Positions 20,890-30,538 of a DNA stretch of 63,580 nucleotides are shown one piece after another. The notes beneath the pieces are model-generated. The model ran no database searches. It was given only the letters and a program-made list of their open reading frames with translations, and was not told where the DNA came from. Source of the DNA: Nitrososphaerota archaeon (GTDB lineage: Archaea > Thermoproteota > Nitrososphaeria > Nitrososphaerales > Nitrosopumilaceae); assembly GCA_028867785.1 (NCBI GenBank), contig JAGWFS010000009.1:1-63580 (forward strand). Direction: 5' to 3'. A program made the translations under genes and the position numbers. Numbering within the stretch: position 1 is the stretch's first letter; every line of letters starts with the position of its first letter.

Positions 20890-22385
20890 TGGCAGACTAT
20901 CGGTGGGCATTATTTAGGGCGGGTGCATACCTTCGGGGGAGGGGAGTTACTTTTGGGTCTCCCCTCGTTCCTCAAGAGGCAGTCAATTCAAAGATTTACT
21001 CCATCTGTGTGGGTCTCGTGAAGGGTAATGGGGTGGTAGGGCTGGATGAGAATTTTGATATCTTTTCCTACCGAAGTTTGGATCATGTCCTGGTGACTCC
21101 TATGGTAGCTGCTTGTAAGGATACCCAACAGGTGGTGAAGGACCTAATCTCTAAACTCAAGGTGGGTGGTCATTTTGTGACCCTCACTGATGACTATGCT
21201 AGAGGTCCGGGGACGCTAGATCTTCCCTCCTACCAACTTGAACAATGGATTGGGGAGTCGGGACGGTGGCAGAGGAAGTTGGTCCATGGGCAGGATGGCA
21301 AGACCTTAATGATCTTCAAACGGCTAGAGGGCAAAAAGGGGGTGATCCAGTGGACGGCCCCACAAGGAAGACGGGTCCTTGTGTGTAGGTATGGAGCACT
21401 TGGCGATGCAATTGTAATGACCCCGCTCCTTCGGAAGCTAAAGGAGGATGGATGGCATGTGTCCCTTAATGTTAATCCCTACTGCTTGGCAGCACTTGAG
21501 AATAATCCCTACGTGGATAATCTCATTGTGCAGGAGAAGGATGTAATTCCCAATCCCCTTCTTGGGGAGTACTGGAAATTTTGGGCAGGCCAGTATGATA
21601 AATACATTAATCTATCTGAATCTATTGAAGGGGATCTCCTAATGGTTGAGGGGAGACCCTGCTTTTATACCCCTCAGGCCTGGCGGCATTCTGTGGCAAA
21701 TGTCAATTACTATGACTACACCATGTCCCGAGGAGGCTATCCAAAGATCCTTGGCACCCGAGGAGAGTTATTCTTTACTAATGCTGAGGAAAGGAAGGCT
21801 AAGGACTATTTCAGGACGTTGACTGGGAAGTTTGTGGTGGTGTGGGCCCTCAATGGGTCTTCCCATCACAAGGTCTATCCTATGATGGAGCCCACATTGA
21901 GAACCTGGTTCAAGTCCCATCCTGACTCGGTGGTGATTACTACTGGGGATACGATGGCCCAGTTATTGGAATTTCCACATCCCCAAATGATCCCGCAGGC
22001 TGGGAAGTGGGGAATTCGAGAGTCCCTCATCTCTACCAAATATGCAGATCTGGTGATTGGACCTGAGACTATGATGACTAATGCAGCGGGGTGCTTTCCC
22101 ACTCCTAAGATGGTCTTCCTCAGTCACTCCTCACCCGAGAATCTCACTAAGTATTGGGAGAATTGTGTGGCCTTAGAACCAACTGAAGCTCCGTGCTGGC
22201 CTTGCCACCAACTCCATTACACCAAAGAGTCCTGTCCAATTGGGGTGATGAGGGATACAATCACTGGAGAAGAACTAGGACAGGCCCCAATGTGTTCTAT
22301 GGGGGTATCCCCAACAAAGGTCTTGGAGGAGATGGAGAAGATCTACCAGGCATGGAAGGGAACTAGGAAGGTTCTTGCAGCGTGA
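20889..22385 (+). CDS. GT9 (heptosyltransferase-like) glycosyltransferase with N-terminal methyltransferase-like part
   Basis: A 498-aa protein. From about residue 160 it is a family 9 glycosyltransferase, the family of ADP-heptose:LPS heptosyltransferases: GRRVLVCRYGALGDAIVMTP (GDxxxxTP motif), a central VVVWALNGSSHHKVYP, and TKYADLVIGPETMMTNAAG. A Cys cluster near the C-terminus (APCWPCHQ, ESCP) is also seen in GT9 relatives. Residues about 30-150 resemble the end of a class I methyltransferase (SKLKVGGHFVTLTDD). It may transfer heptose to LPS or virion glycans. Confidence 0.85.
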   Translation: MADYRWALFRAGAYLRGRGVTFGSPLVPQEAVNSKIYSICVGLVKGNGVVGLDENFDIFSYRSLDHVLVTPMVAACKDTQQVVKDLISKLKVGGHFVTLTDDYARGPGTLDLPSYQLEQWIGESGRWQRKLVHGQDGKTLMIFKRLEGKKGVIQWTAPQGRRVLVCRYGALGDAIVMTPLLRKLKEDGWHVSLNVNPYCLAALENNPYVDNLIVQEKDVIPNPLLGEYWKFWAGQYDKYINLSESIEGDLLMVEGRPCFYTPQAWRHSVANVNYYDYTMSRGGYPKILGTRGELFFTNAEERKAKDYFRTLTGKFVVVWALNGSSHHKVYPMMEPTLRTWFKSHPDSVVITTGDTMAQLLEFPHPQMIPQAGKWGIRESLISTKYADLVIGPETMMTNAAGCFPTPKMVFLSHSSPENLTKYWENCVALEPTEAPCWPCHQLHYTKESCPIGVMRDTITGEELGQAPMCSMGVSPTKVLEEMEKIYQAWKGTRKVLAA

Positions 22386-23143
22386 CTCAATATCAAAACT
22401 GGAGCCGGGCTGATTTCAAGTCAGTAATTCGTAGGGAACTTATGGACACCAATACCAAGTGGGTCCAAGATCCCGAGTTGAATCAGTATCTCCAGAACTG
22501 GCTTGATGACTTGAATCAGGAATTTGAACTGACTTGGGCCATTAATACGGTGAGTTTTACCAACTCCCAGAGTGCCATCTCCCTGTCCAATCTTAGCCCT
22601 CAACCTGTGAGAATTGATGCGGTGTATTATAATGGGTTTAGACTTGCGGGTCGAAGGCTCCAACAGTTGGAAGTTCTCAACCCCACATGGAGAAATCAAG
22701 GTACCCTCACTAACACCCAGGATACTCCCCGATTGGGAATTATGTATCCCGATTTTAATACTTGGTTGGTATGGCCTACGCCACCCAACTCCACTAACAC
22801 TGGAAGTACCACCTTCAGCAATGTGTTTGTATTTGAGTACCCAGCATTACTGAGCTTTGCCACAGATACAGATACCTCGGGCCTTCCTATGTGGACCCAG
22901 TGGTGTGCTAAGCCCTACGTCTGTGCAAAGGTCTATCAAAGGCCGGGCCCTATCTCTGATCCCAAGAAAGCCCAACGATATTGGGCCCAGTACCAAAGAT
23001 CTAAGGAACGAGTGAGACGGTTGTGGAACTACTACATGCCAGAGAGATACCGGAGACTTCTCCCTGCTACTCAATATGAATGGAATATCTTTACTCCGCC
23101 ACCTGCCTGGGATGCAGGTACAAATACAGCTACAGGGACGTAA
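22382..23143 (+). CDS. Head-tail adaptor or neck protein
   Basis: A 253-aa protein starting at GTG (GTGA overlap). It has an aromatic N-terminus (FKSVIRRELMDTNTKWVQDP), a beta-rich centre and a helical, basic C-terminus (QRSKERVRRLWNYYMPERYR). It shares overall layout with the protein at 23806, suggesting two related connector proteins. Assignment is by position after the capsid genes. Confidence 0.55.
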   Translation: MTQYQNWSRADFKSVIRRELMDTNTKWVQDPELNQYLQNWLDDLNQEFELTWAINTVSFTNSQSAISLSNLSPQPVRIDAVYYNGFRLAGRRLQQLEVLNPTWRNQGTLTNTQDTPRLGIMYPDFNTWLVWPTPPNSTNTGSTTFSNVFVFEYPALLSFATDTDTSGLPMWTQWCAKPYVCAKVYQRPGPISDPKKAQRYWAQYQRSKERVRRLWNYYMPERYRRLLPATQYEWNIFTPPPAWDAGTNTATGT

Positions 23144-23146
23144 CAT

Positions 23147-23326
23147 GTGTCATCGTCACTTCAATCAGAGGTGACAAGTACTCAAGTCTGTGCCCTGCTC
23201 AGTCAGATACTTGTTCAACTTGCAGCAATAGATAACACATTAAGGGGACTTAGTAATGGTCATTCTTGTGATTGTCATGGTAGGTCTGATCATGGGGGGC
23301 CTGGTAGCGTGGACCCCAAAGTGTAA
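23147..23326 (+). CDS. Possible small helical protein (59 aa)
   Basis: A GTG four bases after the preceding stop opens a 59-codon frame with a helix-like SSSLQSEVTSTQVCALLSQ and LAAIDNTLRGLSN. The second part overlaps the better-supported gene at 23256 and becomes Gly/His-rich, so only the first half may be meaningful. No clear ribosome site. Confidence 0.35.
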   Translation: MSSSLQSEVTSTQVCALLSQILVQLAAIDNTLRGLSNGHSCDCHGRSDHGGPGSVDPKV

Positions 23327-23432
23327 ATGTGGGCACCGGTCCTGTTGGCATGAGCCCCGCCCAGATACAAGTGATTATAAATTGGGCCAGTGTTTTAAGT
23401 GTTCTTGCGAGGAGTTTAAGCGTGGCAAATGA
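23256..23432 (+). CDS. TM-anchored zinc-finger micro-protein (58 aa)
   Basis: A 58-aa protein with an N-terminal TM helix (MVILVIVMVGLIMGGLVAW) followed by CKCGHRSCWHEPRPD and a second pair in GQCFKCSCEEFKRGK. Membrane anchor plus C-x-C-G-H and C-x2-C-x-C make a convincing metal-binding micro-protein. AAGGGG lies upstream of its ATG. It overlaps the next GTG start by 11 bases. Confidence 0.7.
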   Translation: MVILVIVMVGLIMGGLVAWTPKCKCGHRSCWHEPRPDTSDYKLGQCFKCSCEEFKRGK

Positions 23433-23805
23433 AATTACAGTAACCGCTAGTCTGGGATATAACAACACAGCCAAAGGCCTGCCTAATGAGGTCCTGGCTA
23501 TTCTTGGATCAACCTTTACTATCACTGGGGTTAACTACCAAAAAGGGTCGATGACTGTTCCTACCACTGCTGGTGGGACGGCCATTCCTCTTGGAGGAGT
23601 GTCCACACCTGGAGGATGGGTTTATATCAAGAACACGGATGGCACCAACTATGTGCAGATCCTCACTGCTGTGAGTGGCACGACCTTTGCTCGGCTCTAT
23701 CCTGGAGAGGCAGGAGTTATCAGATTGGATGCTGGGGTGACTGCCCCTGCTGCCCTGGCCAACGTGGCCTCCCTGAAGATTGACTATATGATCTTGGAGA
23801 ACTAG
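23422..23805 (+). CDS. Small beta-rich virion protein (127 aa)
   Basis: A 127-aa protein; the GTG at 23422 after GAGGAG is preferred to a longer GTG start at 23329, whose extra part reads the membrane gene out of frame. Beta-rich with Gly/Thr loops (GNTVTASLGYNN-like start, GWVYIKNTDGTNYVQIL, LKIDYMILEN). Such proteins are common in tails and heads. The next gene starts directly after its TAG. Confidence 0.65.
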   Translation: MANEITVTASLGYNNTAKGLPNEVLAILGSTFTITGVNYQKGSMTVPTTAGGTAIPLGGVSTPGGWVYIKNTDGTNYVQILTAVSGTTFARLYPGEAGVIRLDAGVTAPAALANVASLKIDYMILEN

Positions 23806-24537
23806 GTGAGCATCGTCCAACAAGTCCAAACTCTGCTATTTGACACAAATGTGTTCTGGCCCAACCAGTGGCTATTTGATGCCATCAATGAGGCCCAGTT
23901 CCATGTGTATGCAGAGACCCGTTGGGCAATTACCTCTGCCTCTTTTACCCTGAATTCCAATGCAGATGTGTTTCCATTGCCTGGGGGGATTCAAATCCCC
24001 CGGTGGATTGAGGGGACCAACAATCTCATCCAACCTCCGGTAGTGAAGAGGTTCTTTCCCACCACACAGAGAAATTTGGAGGCCTTCCTAAGGACTTGGC
24101 GAGGTCAAAATCAGGGCCAGCCAGTGTACTTTGTGATCTGGGATGCCACGCACCTACGGTGCTTTCCCCGCCCTGATGCCTTAGGATCGGGGCCTGGTGG
24201 CTCCTATCCTTTCGCTATGTTTGGGATAGGTACCCCAAATGAGATTGTGGACACAACCACAGATATTATTGGGCCTGCTACCTATGTGCAGGCAATTCAA
24301 AACTATGCAGCCGCCCTTCTCTTTGAGGCTACACGCCCTGACTTGGCGGATATGTATAGATCCCTAGCAGAGCAGCAGATACTAGAATTTAAGAAGCGTC
24401 TTAGACACTTTCAGAGCCATGATATTTGGCAACTGGTCCCGGCCACTACCCGGTTTGAAGTTGACCAGGGTGGTGAGGTGTACTCCACCCCAGATTATTA
24501 CCCACTGGAAGGTGCTATCAATCAACCCGGACCATGA
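23806..24537 (+). CDS. Second head-tail or tail-tubular protein
   Basis: A 243-aa protein starting at GTG. Helical start (SIVQQVQTLLFDTNVFWPNQ), aromatic beta centre (YFVIWDATHLRCFPRP) and helical C-terminus (LLFEATRPDLADMYRSLAEQ, EFKKRLRHFQ). The layout matches the protein at 22382 and resembles podoviral tail-tubular A or stopper-type proteins. Assigned by position and pattern. Confidence 0.55.
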   Translation: MSIVQQVQTLLFDTNVFWPNQWLFDAINEAQFHVYAETRWAITSASFTLNSNADVFPLPGGIQIPRWIEGTNNLIQPPVVKRFFPTTQRNLEAFLRTWRGQNQGQPVYFVIWDATHLRCFPRPDALGSGPGGSYPFAMFGIGTPNEIVDTTTDIIGPATYVQAIQNYAAALLFEATRPDLADMYRSLAEQQILEFKKRLRHFQSHDIWQLVPATTRFEVDQGGEVYSTPDYYPLEGAINQPGP

Positions 24538-24549
24538 TGGAGATTACTG

Positions 24550-27500
24550 TTGGCTGAAAATCAATCAAAAGAAGGCGGGGTTGTAGCGTACCCTGAGTAC
24601 CTACCCTCAAAGACTCTCCAACCAGATTTCTCTGGGGCACTCAATGCCCAAGGTGCACCTCATCTGATTGGGGCCAATGAGGTCCAGACCTCAACAAATA
24701 TTGACTATTCCTTGGAGTGGGGTGGGGCCCCTGCCCGGTTGGGGGAGTTCACCTATGCCTGGGAATCCACCCACGGAACAACCACCTCAGCTATCAATAT
24801 CCAGCTTATTGGTCGAAATTATGCGCTTAGCCAGGGGGTCTGGAGTGATAATCTTATCCCCTGGGTTGCTGGAGCAGATTCTGGAGTAACATATCTTGGG
24901 ACTGGAACGGCCCAAGTTGCCCTTGCTTCAGCTACAGGCTATGCAGGTGGATCTACTTCTCTAGTCTTCCCGGTGATAACAGCGTATAATAGCTATGTCT
25001 ATGTGGGGAATGGGACCTCTGCATTTAGGACCAATGGGACCAACACCCTAGATTGGCTCCTTCCCCAAGCTGATACCCCGACTGTGAGTTTTGCCCAGCA
25101 GGGGACCTTCACGGGGACAGGCAACCAAGCTGGAGCTGCGGTACTTTGGACCGGGACTTGGACTGCTACAGAGGGATCTGTCACTGCAAATGGGACATCC
25201 AGCTACTTTGGTAATCCTGGTGGGGTGATCGTCTCTACCTGCACTACCGGTACAGGTTCTAGGATTGTGGTAATTGGAACCAATACCGGAAGTAATTGGG
25301 AGAATCCCGTTACCTTTATCACTAATCCGACAGGGACTACCATCACTGGTGGTGCTGGTGGGACCTACACTCTTGGTGGGGCTATTGACTTCCACCAAGG
25401 ATGGCCTTCAGGGGATCTATCAGGGGGAAGTGGGACATACACTGGGACAGCCACAGTGACACAGACCCTGACTATTGGGGTGTATGGAACTGATTATATA
25501 CTTCTAGGACTTTTTGACCAGCAGAGTGTAGTGTCTATTCAGAGGGATCTATCTATTGGTGACACAACATTCACCAACTACTGGCATAGTGAGACCACAC
25601 CTTCTTCTATTGCTGATGCTGCCACCGATCCTCTGTCCCTCATGTTAACTGCCCAAGGTACAGGGCCGCTGGATAATCAAGTAACAGCCCTAAACCAGAG
25701 TAGGTTAAGTACACCTGTCCCTCGTCGGGGAATTGTACCCTCACCTCTTCCTGCTTTTCGCAAGACTGCATCCAAGGCCTCAACCAATGCTCAGGCTGCT
25801 CCGTGGGCTACTGCAAGAACAGATTATCAATTTATTGGAACCCTTCCAACACCAGACTTCTCAAATATCAAAGCTGTTCGGGTAACTGTAGAGTTCTCCT
25901 CTACTGGGCATCAGGCCTTGGTAGGAGGGGTAGTGACGTATGGGGCCCAAGGTTGGTGCCTTAATGACCAGGCCACCGGGATCTCATATTTTCAGACCTT
26001 TGCCCGAGTGGAGAATGGGGTGATTGTAGCAGAAGGGGCACCATCAAATCCCTCTCCTCCCACCAAGGCCCAGTATGCCTATGGGATGCTTACATGTACA
26101 TCTAATACAAACACCACAGCAGGAATTACACATAGATGTTTCTACCGGACAGGTGGGCTTCTTCAGGACGCCTATCGAGTAGGGTCCTGTACAATTACTT
26201 CTGGCACAGCTACGATTTATGACTATGCTAATCCTGATATGGCAGTCCTTGCTCGACCTGTCCTCAGAAGATTCCTCTGGAGTCAATGGCCCTCTCCTTC
26301 AGCGGGGACCGGACTTCCTGGGGTAAATTGTATCTCAGAGCCCTTCCTGGACCGTATATTTGTGGGGGTATCTAATTATCTTTACTGGTCCTATCCCGGC
26401 CAACCTTCCCAAATCAATGATGCCTCCCAAGTCACTGTAGGTAATACTGGGGACCCAATCATGGGTCTCATCCCCTACACAAACTTGGTCATTGTCACTC
26501 AGGCCTCAGTGTATGAGATGGGTGGCACGATCTTTGAGGGAACCGGACAGGACTGGTGGCTCCAGAAAAGTGGGTCTCGGAGGGGATCGGCCGCTCCCAA
26601 GACAGTTATCAAAACCCCATTTGGTATTCTACTCTTCTCTTTTGATGGGATAAGTTTCTATCGGCAGGGATATGGAGTTGACCAGGATCTTAGTTGGGTG
26701 TATGATAAGATTGGAGATTTGTGGAAAGGGACCTCAGCTACTGATCCTGCTGCACTGAAGGGTAGAATCCCAGCTCTTAATCAAACTGCCATTTACAACT
26801 CCTGTGCAGCGTACAGGGATGAGAAGATCTACTTGGCAGTACCCACAGGGACCAACACCCAACCTGACACAGTGTTTGTTCTAGATATCCCCCGGCAAAA
26901 AGTGGCGATGTACACCTACCCATTCAAGGTGAACTCCTTGTTTTGGGACCGAGTAGGAAATAGGATCTTTGCGGGTACAGACAAGGGCACTATCCAGCAA
27001 CTTGAGGAGGGGTTGGTGGATACCACTCCTGCTAATGTGGCACAGGGAATTGCTTGGCACTTTAAAAGTCGGACTTGGACCACACCCCGAGATCTCATCT
27101 TTGAGAACCTTCAGGTAGAAAATGTAGGGACCTCAACCGTCTCTGCTACGGTGGATGGAGTAGGACTGGCTCTCAACACCTTCTCGAATACCTCCAAAAC
27201 CTGGACTCCATGCTCAATTCAGGGCACTATTGGGGACGCAATCACGTTTGATTTCACAGGAACCCAGTCTGGGACGTTCCAGGAGATTTACCAGATGCAA
27301 TGGGACATGGTGCCCCAGGGGGCGAAGGTCTCTTTCTTTAAGACAGACTATCTGTCTACACCTGCCCAAAACTATGTAAAGACCTGGCTTGCTGAGATTG
27401 ATCTTAATGGTACGGCTACAGTCACTGCTACTCTCCTAGGGGATGGGACCGCTCTCACATTGGCCAATGGGGGAACTTCCACAGCCCTTAGTGGGTACAA

Positions 27501-28014
27501 TGGGAAGAAGTGGTTTGAGATCTCTCTACCCAATCCCACCACAGCCAAAGTTCTTCAGGCAGTCTACCAGTCGAGTTCTACCTCACCATTTAAGTACTAT
27601 GATACAGAATTTGAATATGAGACCAAACCCTTTGAGAAGTATACTTGGCTGGTGACATACAAAAAAATTGGTGGGGCAACTCAGGCAGATATGCTCCGGT
27701 TCTATGCAATGGATATAGAAGGGACTCTCACAGCTACTGTGACTGCTACTTGGATTGTGGATGGATCAGCAGTGACCACCAATACCTTCACGATTAGTTC
27801 ATCTAATGCTGGTGAAAATACTGGGGATGGACGTATCTATGCGGACCAAATCCCTATGCCTCCAGGTGTAAGGGGATATCTCTTTCAGCAACAACTGACA
27901 TCTGCCCAACCTTTCCGGGTATGGAAGGCCCATGTTGATATTGACCGGATTGGTGTGAAGGGGTTGAGTCGGATTTCACTTACAGGAACTCCAACGGAGC
28001 AGCAAAGACAATGA
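24550..28014 (+). CDS. Large tail protein, probable hub/tubular B analogue
   Basis: A 1154-aa protein starting at TTG behind ATGGAGATT. It is beta-rich and Thr/Gly-rich throughout. Central segments such as GLPGVNCISEPFLDRIFVGV, YWSYPGQPSQINDASQ, DPIMGLIPYTNLVIVTQASV and KIYLAVPTGTN form propeller-like repeats typical of large short-tail hub proteins (tubular B or gp10-like). The C-terminal third has several Ig-like repeats (ATVTATLLGDGTALTLANGG and ATVTATWIVDGSAVTTNTF). It is the main structural tail protein by size. Confidence 0.65.
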   Translation: MAENQSKEGGVVAYPEYLPSKTLQPDFSGALNAQGAPHLIGANEVQTSTNIDYSLEWGGAPARLGEFTYAWESTHGTTTSAINIQLIGRNYALSQGVWSDNLIPWVAGADSGVTYLGTGTAQVALASATGYAGGSTSLVFPVITAYNSYVYVGNGTSAFRTNGTNTLDWLLPQADTPTVSFAQQGTFTGTGNQAGAAVLWTGTWTATEGSVTANGTSSYFGNPGGVIVSTCTTGTGSRIVVIGTNTGSNWENPVTFITNPTGTTITGGAGGTYTLGGAIDFHQGWPSGDLSGGSGTYTGTATVTQTLTIGVYGTDYILLGLFDQQSVVSIQRDLSIGDTTFTNYWHSETTPSSIADAATDPLSLMLTAQGTGPLDNQVTALNQSRLSTPVPRRGIVPSPLPAFRKTASKASTNAQAAPWATARTDYQFIGTLPTPDFSNIKAVRVTVEFSSTGHQALVGGVVTYGAQGWCLNDQATGISYFQTFARVENGVIVAEGAPSNPSPPTKAQYAYGMLTCTSNTNTTAGITHRCFYRTGGLLQDAYRVGSCTITSGTATIYDYANPDMAVLARPVLRRFLWSQWPSPSAGTGLPGVNCISEPFLDRIFVGVSNYLYWSYPGQPSQINDASQVTVGNTGDPIMGLIPYTNLVIVTQASVYEMGGTIFEGTGQDWWLQKSGSRRGSAAPKTVIKTPFGILLFSFDGISFYRQGYGVDQDLSWVYDKIGDLWKGTSATDPAALKGRIPALNQTAIYNSCAAYRDEKIYLAVPTGTNTQPDTVFVLDIPRQKVAMYTYPFKVNSLFWDRVGNRIFAGTDKGTIQQLEEGLVDTTPANVAQGIAWHFKSRTWTTPRDLIFENLQVENVGTSTVSATVDGVGLALNTFSNTSKTWTPCSIQGTIGDAITFDFTGTQSGTFQEIYQMQWDMVPQGAKVSFFKTDYLSTPAQNYVKTWLAEIDLNGTATVTATLLGDGTALTLANGGTSTALSGYNGKKWFEISLPNPTTAKVLQAVYQSSSTSPFKYYDTEFEYETKPFEKYTWLVTYKKIGGATQADMLRFYAMDIEGTLTATVTATWIVDGSAVTTNTFTISSSNAGENTGDGRIYADQIPMPPGVRGYLFQQQLTSAQPFRVWKAHVDIDRIGVKGLSRISLTGTPTEQQRQ

Positions 28015-28493
28015 GTACAATTAAAAGTTTATACGGAACAAATAATCAGGCAATCACAATCACCTTGGCCTCGTTGACTAATGCAGCATTTAGACAATCA
28101 ACTGCGGTGGATAATACCACAAATTTATTCCTTGATGCACTTGTGTCGGTGGTTATTAAAACTGCTGCCGCTAGTACATCTAGTACTGGATATGTGGCTG
28201 TGTATGCCTATGGTACAACAGACGGAGGTACTCACTATACTGATGGAGCTAGTGGGACAGATGGAGCCTTCACTCCTACTACTCCCCCCAATATTCGGCT
28301 TATTGGTCTTATCAATGCTGTTGCTAATTCTACAACTTATGTAGGTGGGCCTTTCTCAGTTGCTGCTGCTTTTGGTGGAGTTCTCCCAGATCATTGGGGA
28401 ATTATTGTGGAGAATGAAACAGGAGCTACTTTGGATGCCACAGCAGCCAACTTCGTGGCTGACTATCAGGGCTGGCAAAATCAGGTTGTATGA
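28011..28493 (+). CDS. Tail or fibre-associated protein (160 aa)
   Basis: A 160-aa Thr/Ala/Gly-rich beta protein joined to neighbours by ATGA on both sides. Segments AITITLASLTNAAFRQSTAV, YVAVYAYGTTDGGTHYTDGA and WGIIVENETGATLDATAANF resemble baseplate- or fibre-associated sandwich proteins found just upstream of LamG-type tail proteins. Confidence 0.6.
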   Translation: MSTIKSLYGTNNQAITITLASLTNAAFRQSTAVDNTTNLFLDALVSVVIKTAAASTSSTGYVAVYAYGTTDGGTHYTDGASGTDGAFTPTTPPNIRLIGLINAVANSTTYVGGPFSVAAAFGGVLPDHWGIIVENETGATLDATAANFVADYQGWQNQVV

Positions 28494-29617
28494 AACGGTT
28501 CTTTAGAACACGGTTTGATAAACCCCAGTTGGGGACACCGCTTGCAGCGGGTAATCTGTCTATTGGTCTCCAACTGGCCTGTGTTCTTAATGAGTATGCC
28601 ACTGGTGGGCCTGACTCCAGTGGGACACTTCCGGCTGGGCATATATATAATCTTATTGGTCGTAACCATGGGACTGGGACAGGAATTCTTGGTCCAAGTG
28701 CGCAATCCAATCGGTACTGGAAGCCCTCCAGTCAGGGGATTGGTTTTTGTAATCAATCCGCTGCCCAGTCAGGGGCAATTGATTTTGGTCCGGTGAGTAA
28801 TTTTCCTGCCTTTAGTAATAAATTTAGTGTGTTTGTAGGGGCAGCGTTTCCCAATGTTTCTTCCTCAGTTAATAGAGCTTTTGTAATCGTTAACCCAGGA
28901 GGAAATTCTGAACATCTTGGTGTTGTTGCAACTACTACTGGTAAGTGGAGTTTAGAGTATGTTGACTCTGGGGGGACAGGGCACTTTGTCCAGATCAGTC
29001 CAAGTCATCAGACAAATCATGCATGGATTGATTTTTTGGGGATGACCTTTGATGGGGCAAATCTGAAGGGATACATCAATGGAATTCTTGGGGGTACCGC
29101 TGCAACCTCAGGGACCTTTGCACCACTAAGTACTGATCATGTATACCTCGGTGGGTGGATGGGAGCAAGTGGTGGTAACTTCTTCAATAACCCCATCACT
29201 GTAGCATATATGTGGAACCGGGTACTATCTCCCGCAGAGATACAACAATTATATCTTGACCCATATTGGGCACTAGTACCTAAGAATTACTCCTATCGGA
29301 CAGGTCTTCCTGTTATTCCACCTACACCGACTCTTCAGATTCGGGGATCTTCCAATACTCAAGGTCGATATGGAAAGTCAGGAATTAAGCAGCGAGTAAT
29401 CACTGTCCCTGAGATGTATAGCTTTGAAGAGGTACGGCAAGCCATGGCCAAGGCCCTTAATGACCTTCAGGTTCATATTGCCTCTCAACTTCCAATCTCT
29501 AATTATCAGGGACAAAATATTAGTAACGTAGGACCGCCTGTGGCGGCAGATGATGTAGTAACACTTAGATACCTCCAGTCAGTATATGTACCTCCTCTGA
29601 CTGGTACAAAGACATAA
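28490..29617 (+). CDS. LamG/concanavalin-like tail protein
   Basis: A 375-aa protein. Residues about 85-260 form a LamG (concanavalin A-like) carbohydrate-binding fold: FSVFVGAAFPNVSSSVNRAF, KWSLEYVDSGG, HAWIDFLGMTFDGANLKGYI, STDHVYLGGWMGA and the closing VAYMWNRVLSPAEIQQLYLD. The C-terminal helix and LPISNYQGQNISNVGPPVAA are common ends of phage tail proteins. Likely host-surface binding. Confidence 0.8.
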   Translation: MKRFFRTRFDKPQLGTPLAAGNLSIGLQLACVLNEYATGGPDSSGTLPAGHIYNLIGRNHGTGTGILGPSAQSNRYWKPSSQGIGFCNQSAAQSGAIDFGPVSNFPAFSNKFSVFVGAAFPNVSSSVNRAFVIVNPGGNSEHLGVVATTTGKWSLEYVDSGGTGHFVQISPSHQTNHAWIDFLGMTFDGANLKGYINGILGGTAATSGTFAPLSTDHVYLGGWMGASGGNFFNNPITVAYMWNRVLSPAEIQQLYLDPYWALVPKNYSYRTGLPVIPPTPTLQIRGSSNTQGRYGKSGIKQRVITVPEMYSFEEVRQAMAKALNDLQVHIASQLPISNYQGQNISNVGPPVAADDVVTLRYLQSVYVPPLTGTKT

Positions 29618-29625
29618 GGAGATGT

Positions 29626-30333
29626 ATGAATATTATATCAGGACAGAATGTAGATCTGATCTCACCCTTCCCAGCCAATGAGGTGCGTAGGGTGTTTGGA
29701 TGGAATCACTGCTACCGAACCATTACAGAGAATGATGATACCCCTAACAATATTGAGGACTTTACAACTCATGTCCAGTCCTTGCTTAATGTGTGTCCGA
29801 GTTGGGGAATTATTGATAAGAACCGAATTACCAACTCCTCACATGAGGCTCCTTTGGTGGGGATTGGGCTCTTTGAGCCTGCTGGTCCTCGGACAGGATA
29901 TTTCCATGTAGCCACTGCCCGGAAGGCATTTAGGACTGGCCTTATTGACGAGGCAGGAGAGTTGGTGATTAAGACACTCTTTGAGAGTGCTCCAACTCTG
30001 TTGAGACTGGGGGCTTATATGGATGAGAAGAATGCCCCAGCAAAGGCCCTTTGTCGGAGACTGGGATTCAAATTTGAGGGTGTGTGCGAGGATGCAATAA
30101 TTCAAAACGGTCAACCCAAAGCGGTGGCCTATTTTGGATTGACTAGGAGAAATTGGTTATGCCGATCCCAGGAATTGGAAAAGGTCTCCCACTTGGGGGA
30201 CTTGGACAAGGTGTCCCTTTTGGTAGTCCCTTCGGAGCAAACCTCCCCAAAACAGGCCCCCTTCCAGCCGGAGGTAACTCAGATCTTGGAGGAGCAGGTT
30301 CCTACCATGGTGGAGGCGGTGGCTACACATTAG
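29626..30333 (+). CDS. GNAT-family acetyltransferase-like protein
   Basis: A 235-aa ORF with an AAGGAGATGT site. Residues about 20-180 are GNAT-like: VGIGLFEPAGPRTGYFHVAT, the helix AGELVIKTLFES and the RimJ/RimL-like end APAKALCRRLGFKFEGVCED, YFGLTRRNW. GNAT proteins among late phage genes may modify a virion protein. The last about 58 residues overlap the gene at 30159 in another frame for 175 bases, so one C- or N-terminus may be artefactual. Confidence 0.75.
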   Translation: MNIISGQNVDLISPFPANEVRRVFGWNHCYRTITENDDTPNNIEDFTTHVQSLLNVCPSWGIIDKNRITNSSHEAPLVGIGLFEPAGPRTGYFHVATARKAFRTGLIDEAGELVIKTLFESAPTLLRLGAYMDEKNAPAKALCRRLGFKFEGVCEDAIIQNGQPKAVAYFGLTRRNWLCRSQELEKVSHLGDLDKVSLLVVPSEQTSPKQAPFQPEVTQILEEQVPTMVEAVATH

Positions 30334-30536
30334 GGGGAGTAAATCCCTTTGCCTCCCTACCTGCTGGTGTAGGACTTAGTTCTTCAGTGGCTGGGAATAG
30401 TTCTCTTGGGGCTCCTGTGGCTTCTCCCAGAAATCCCTCTCCCGTGAACTATAGTGTGCCCACCACTGGGCAGGGACTAAGTAATATTGGACAACTTTGG
30501 CAAACAGGGCCAATGGATTCTAGACTTAGGAGATAG
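30159..30536 (+). CDS. Gly/Pro-rich virion-type protein (125 aa)
   Basis: A 125-aa Gly/Pro/Leu/Ser-rich protein starting MPIPGIGKGLPLGGLGQGVP; the ATG at 30159 follows AGGAG. The composition matches that of the next two genes, which encode internal virion proteins, so a role in the virion or DNA ejection is reasonable. It overlaps the end of the GNAT ORF. Confidence 0.6.
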   Translation: MPIPGIGKGLPLGGLGQGVPFGSPFGANLPKTGPLPAGGNSDLGGAGSYHGGGGGYTLGGVNPFASLPAGVGLSSSVAGNSSLGAPVASPRNPSPVNYSVPTTGQGLSNIGQLWQTGPMDSRLRR

Positions 30537-30538
30537 AC

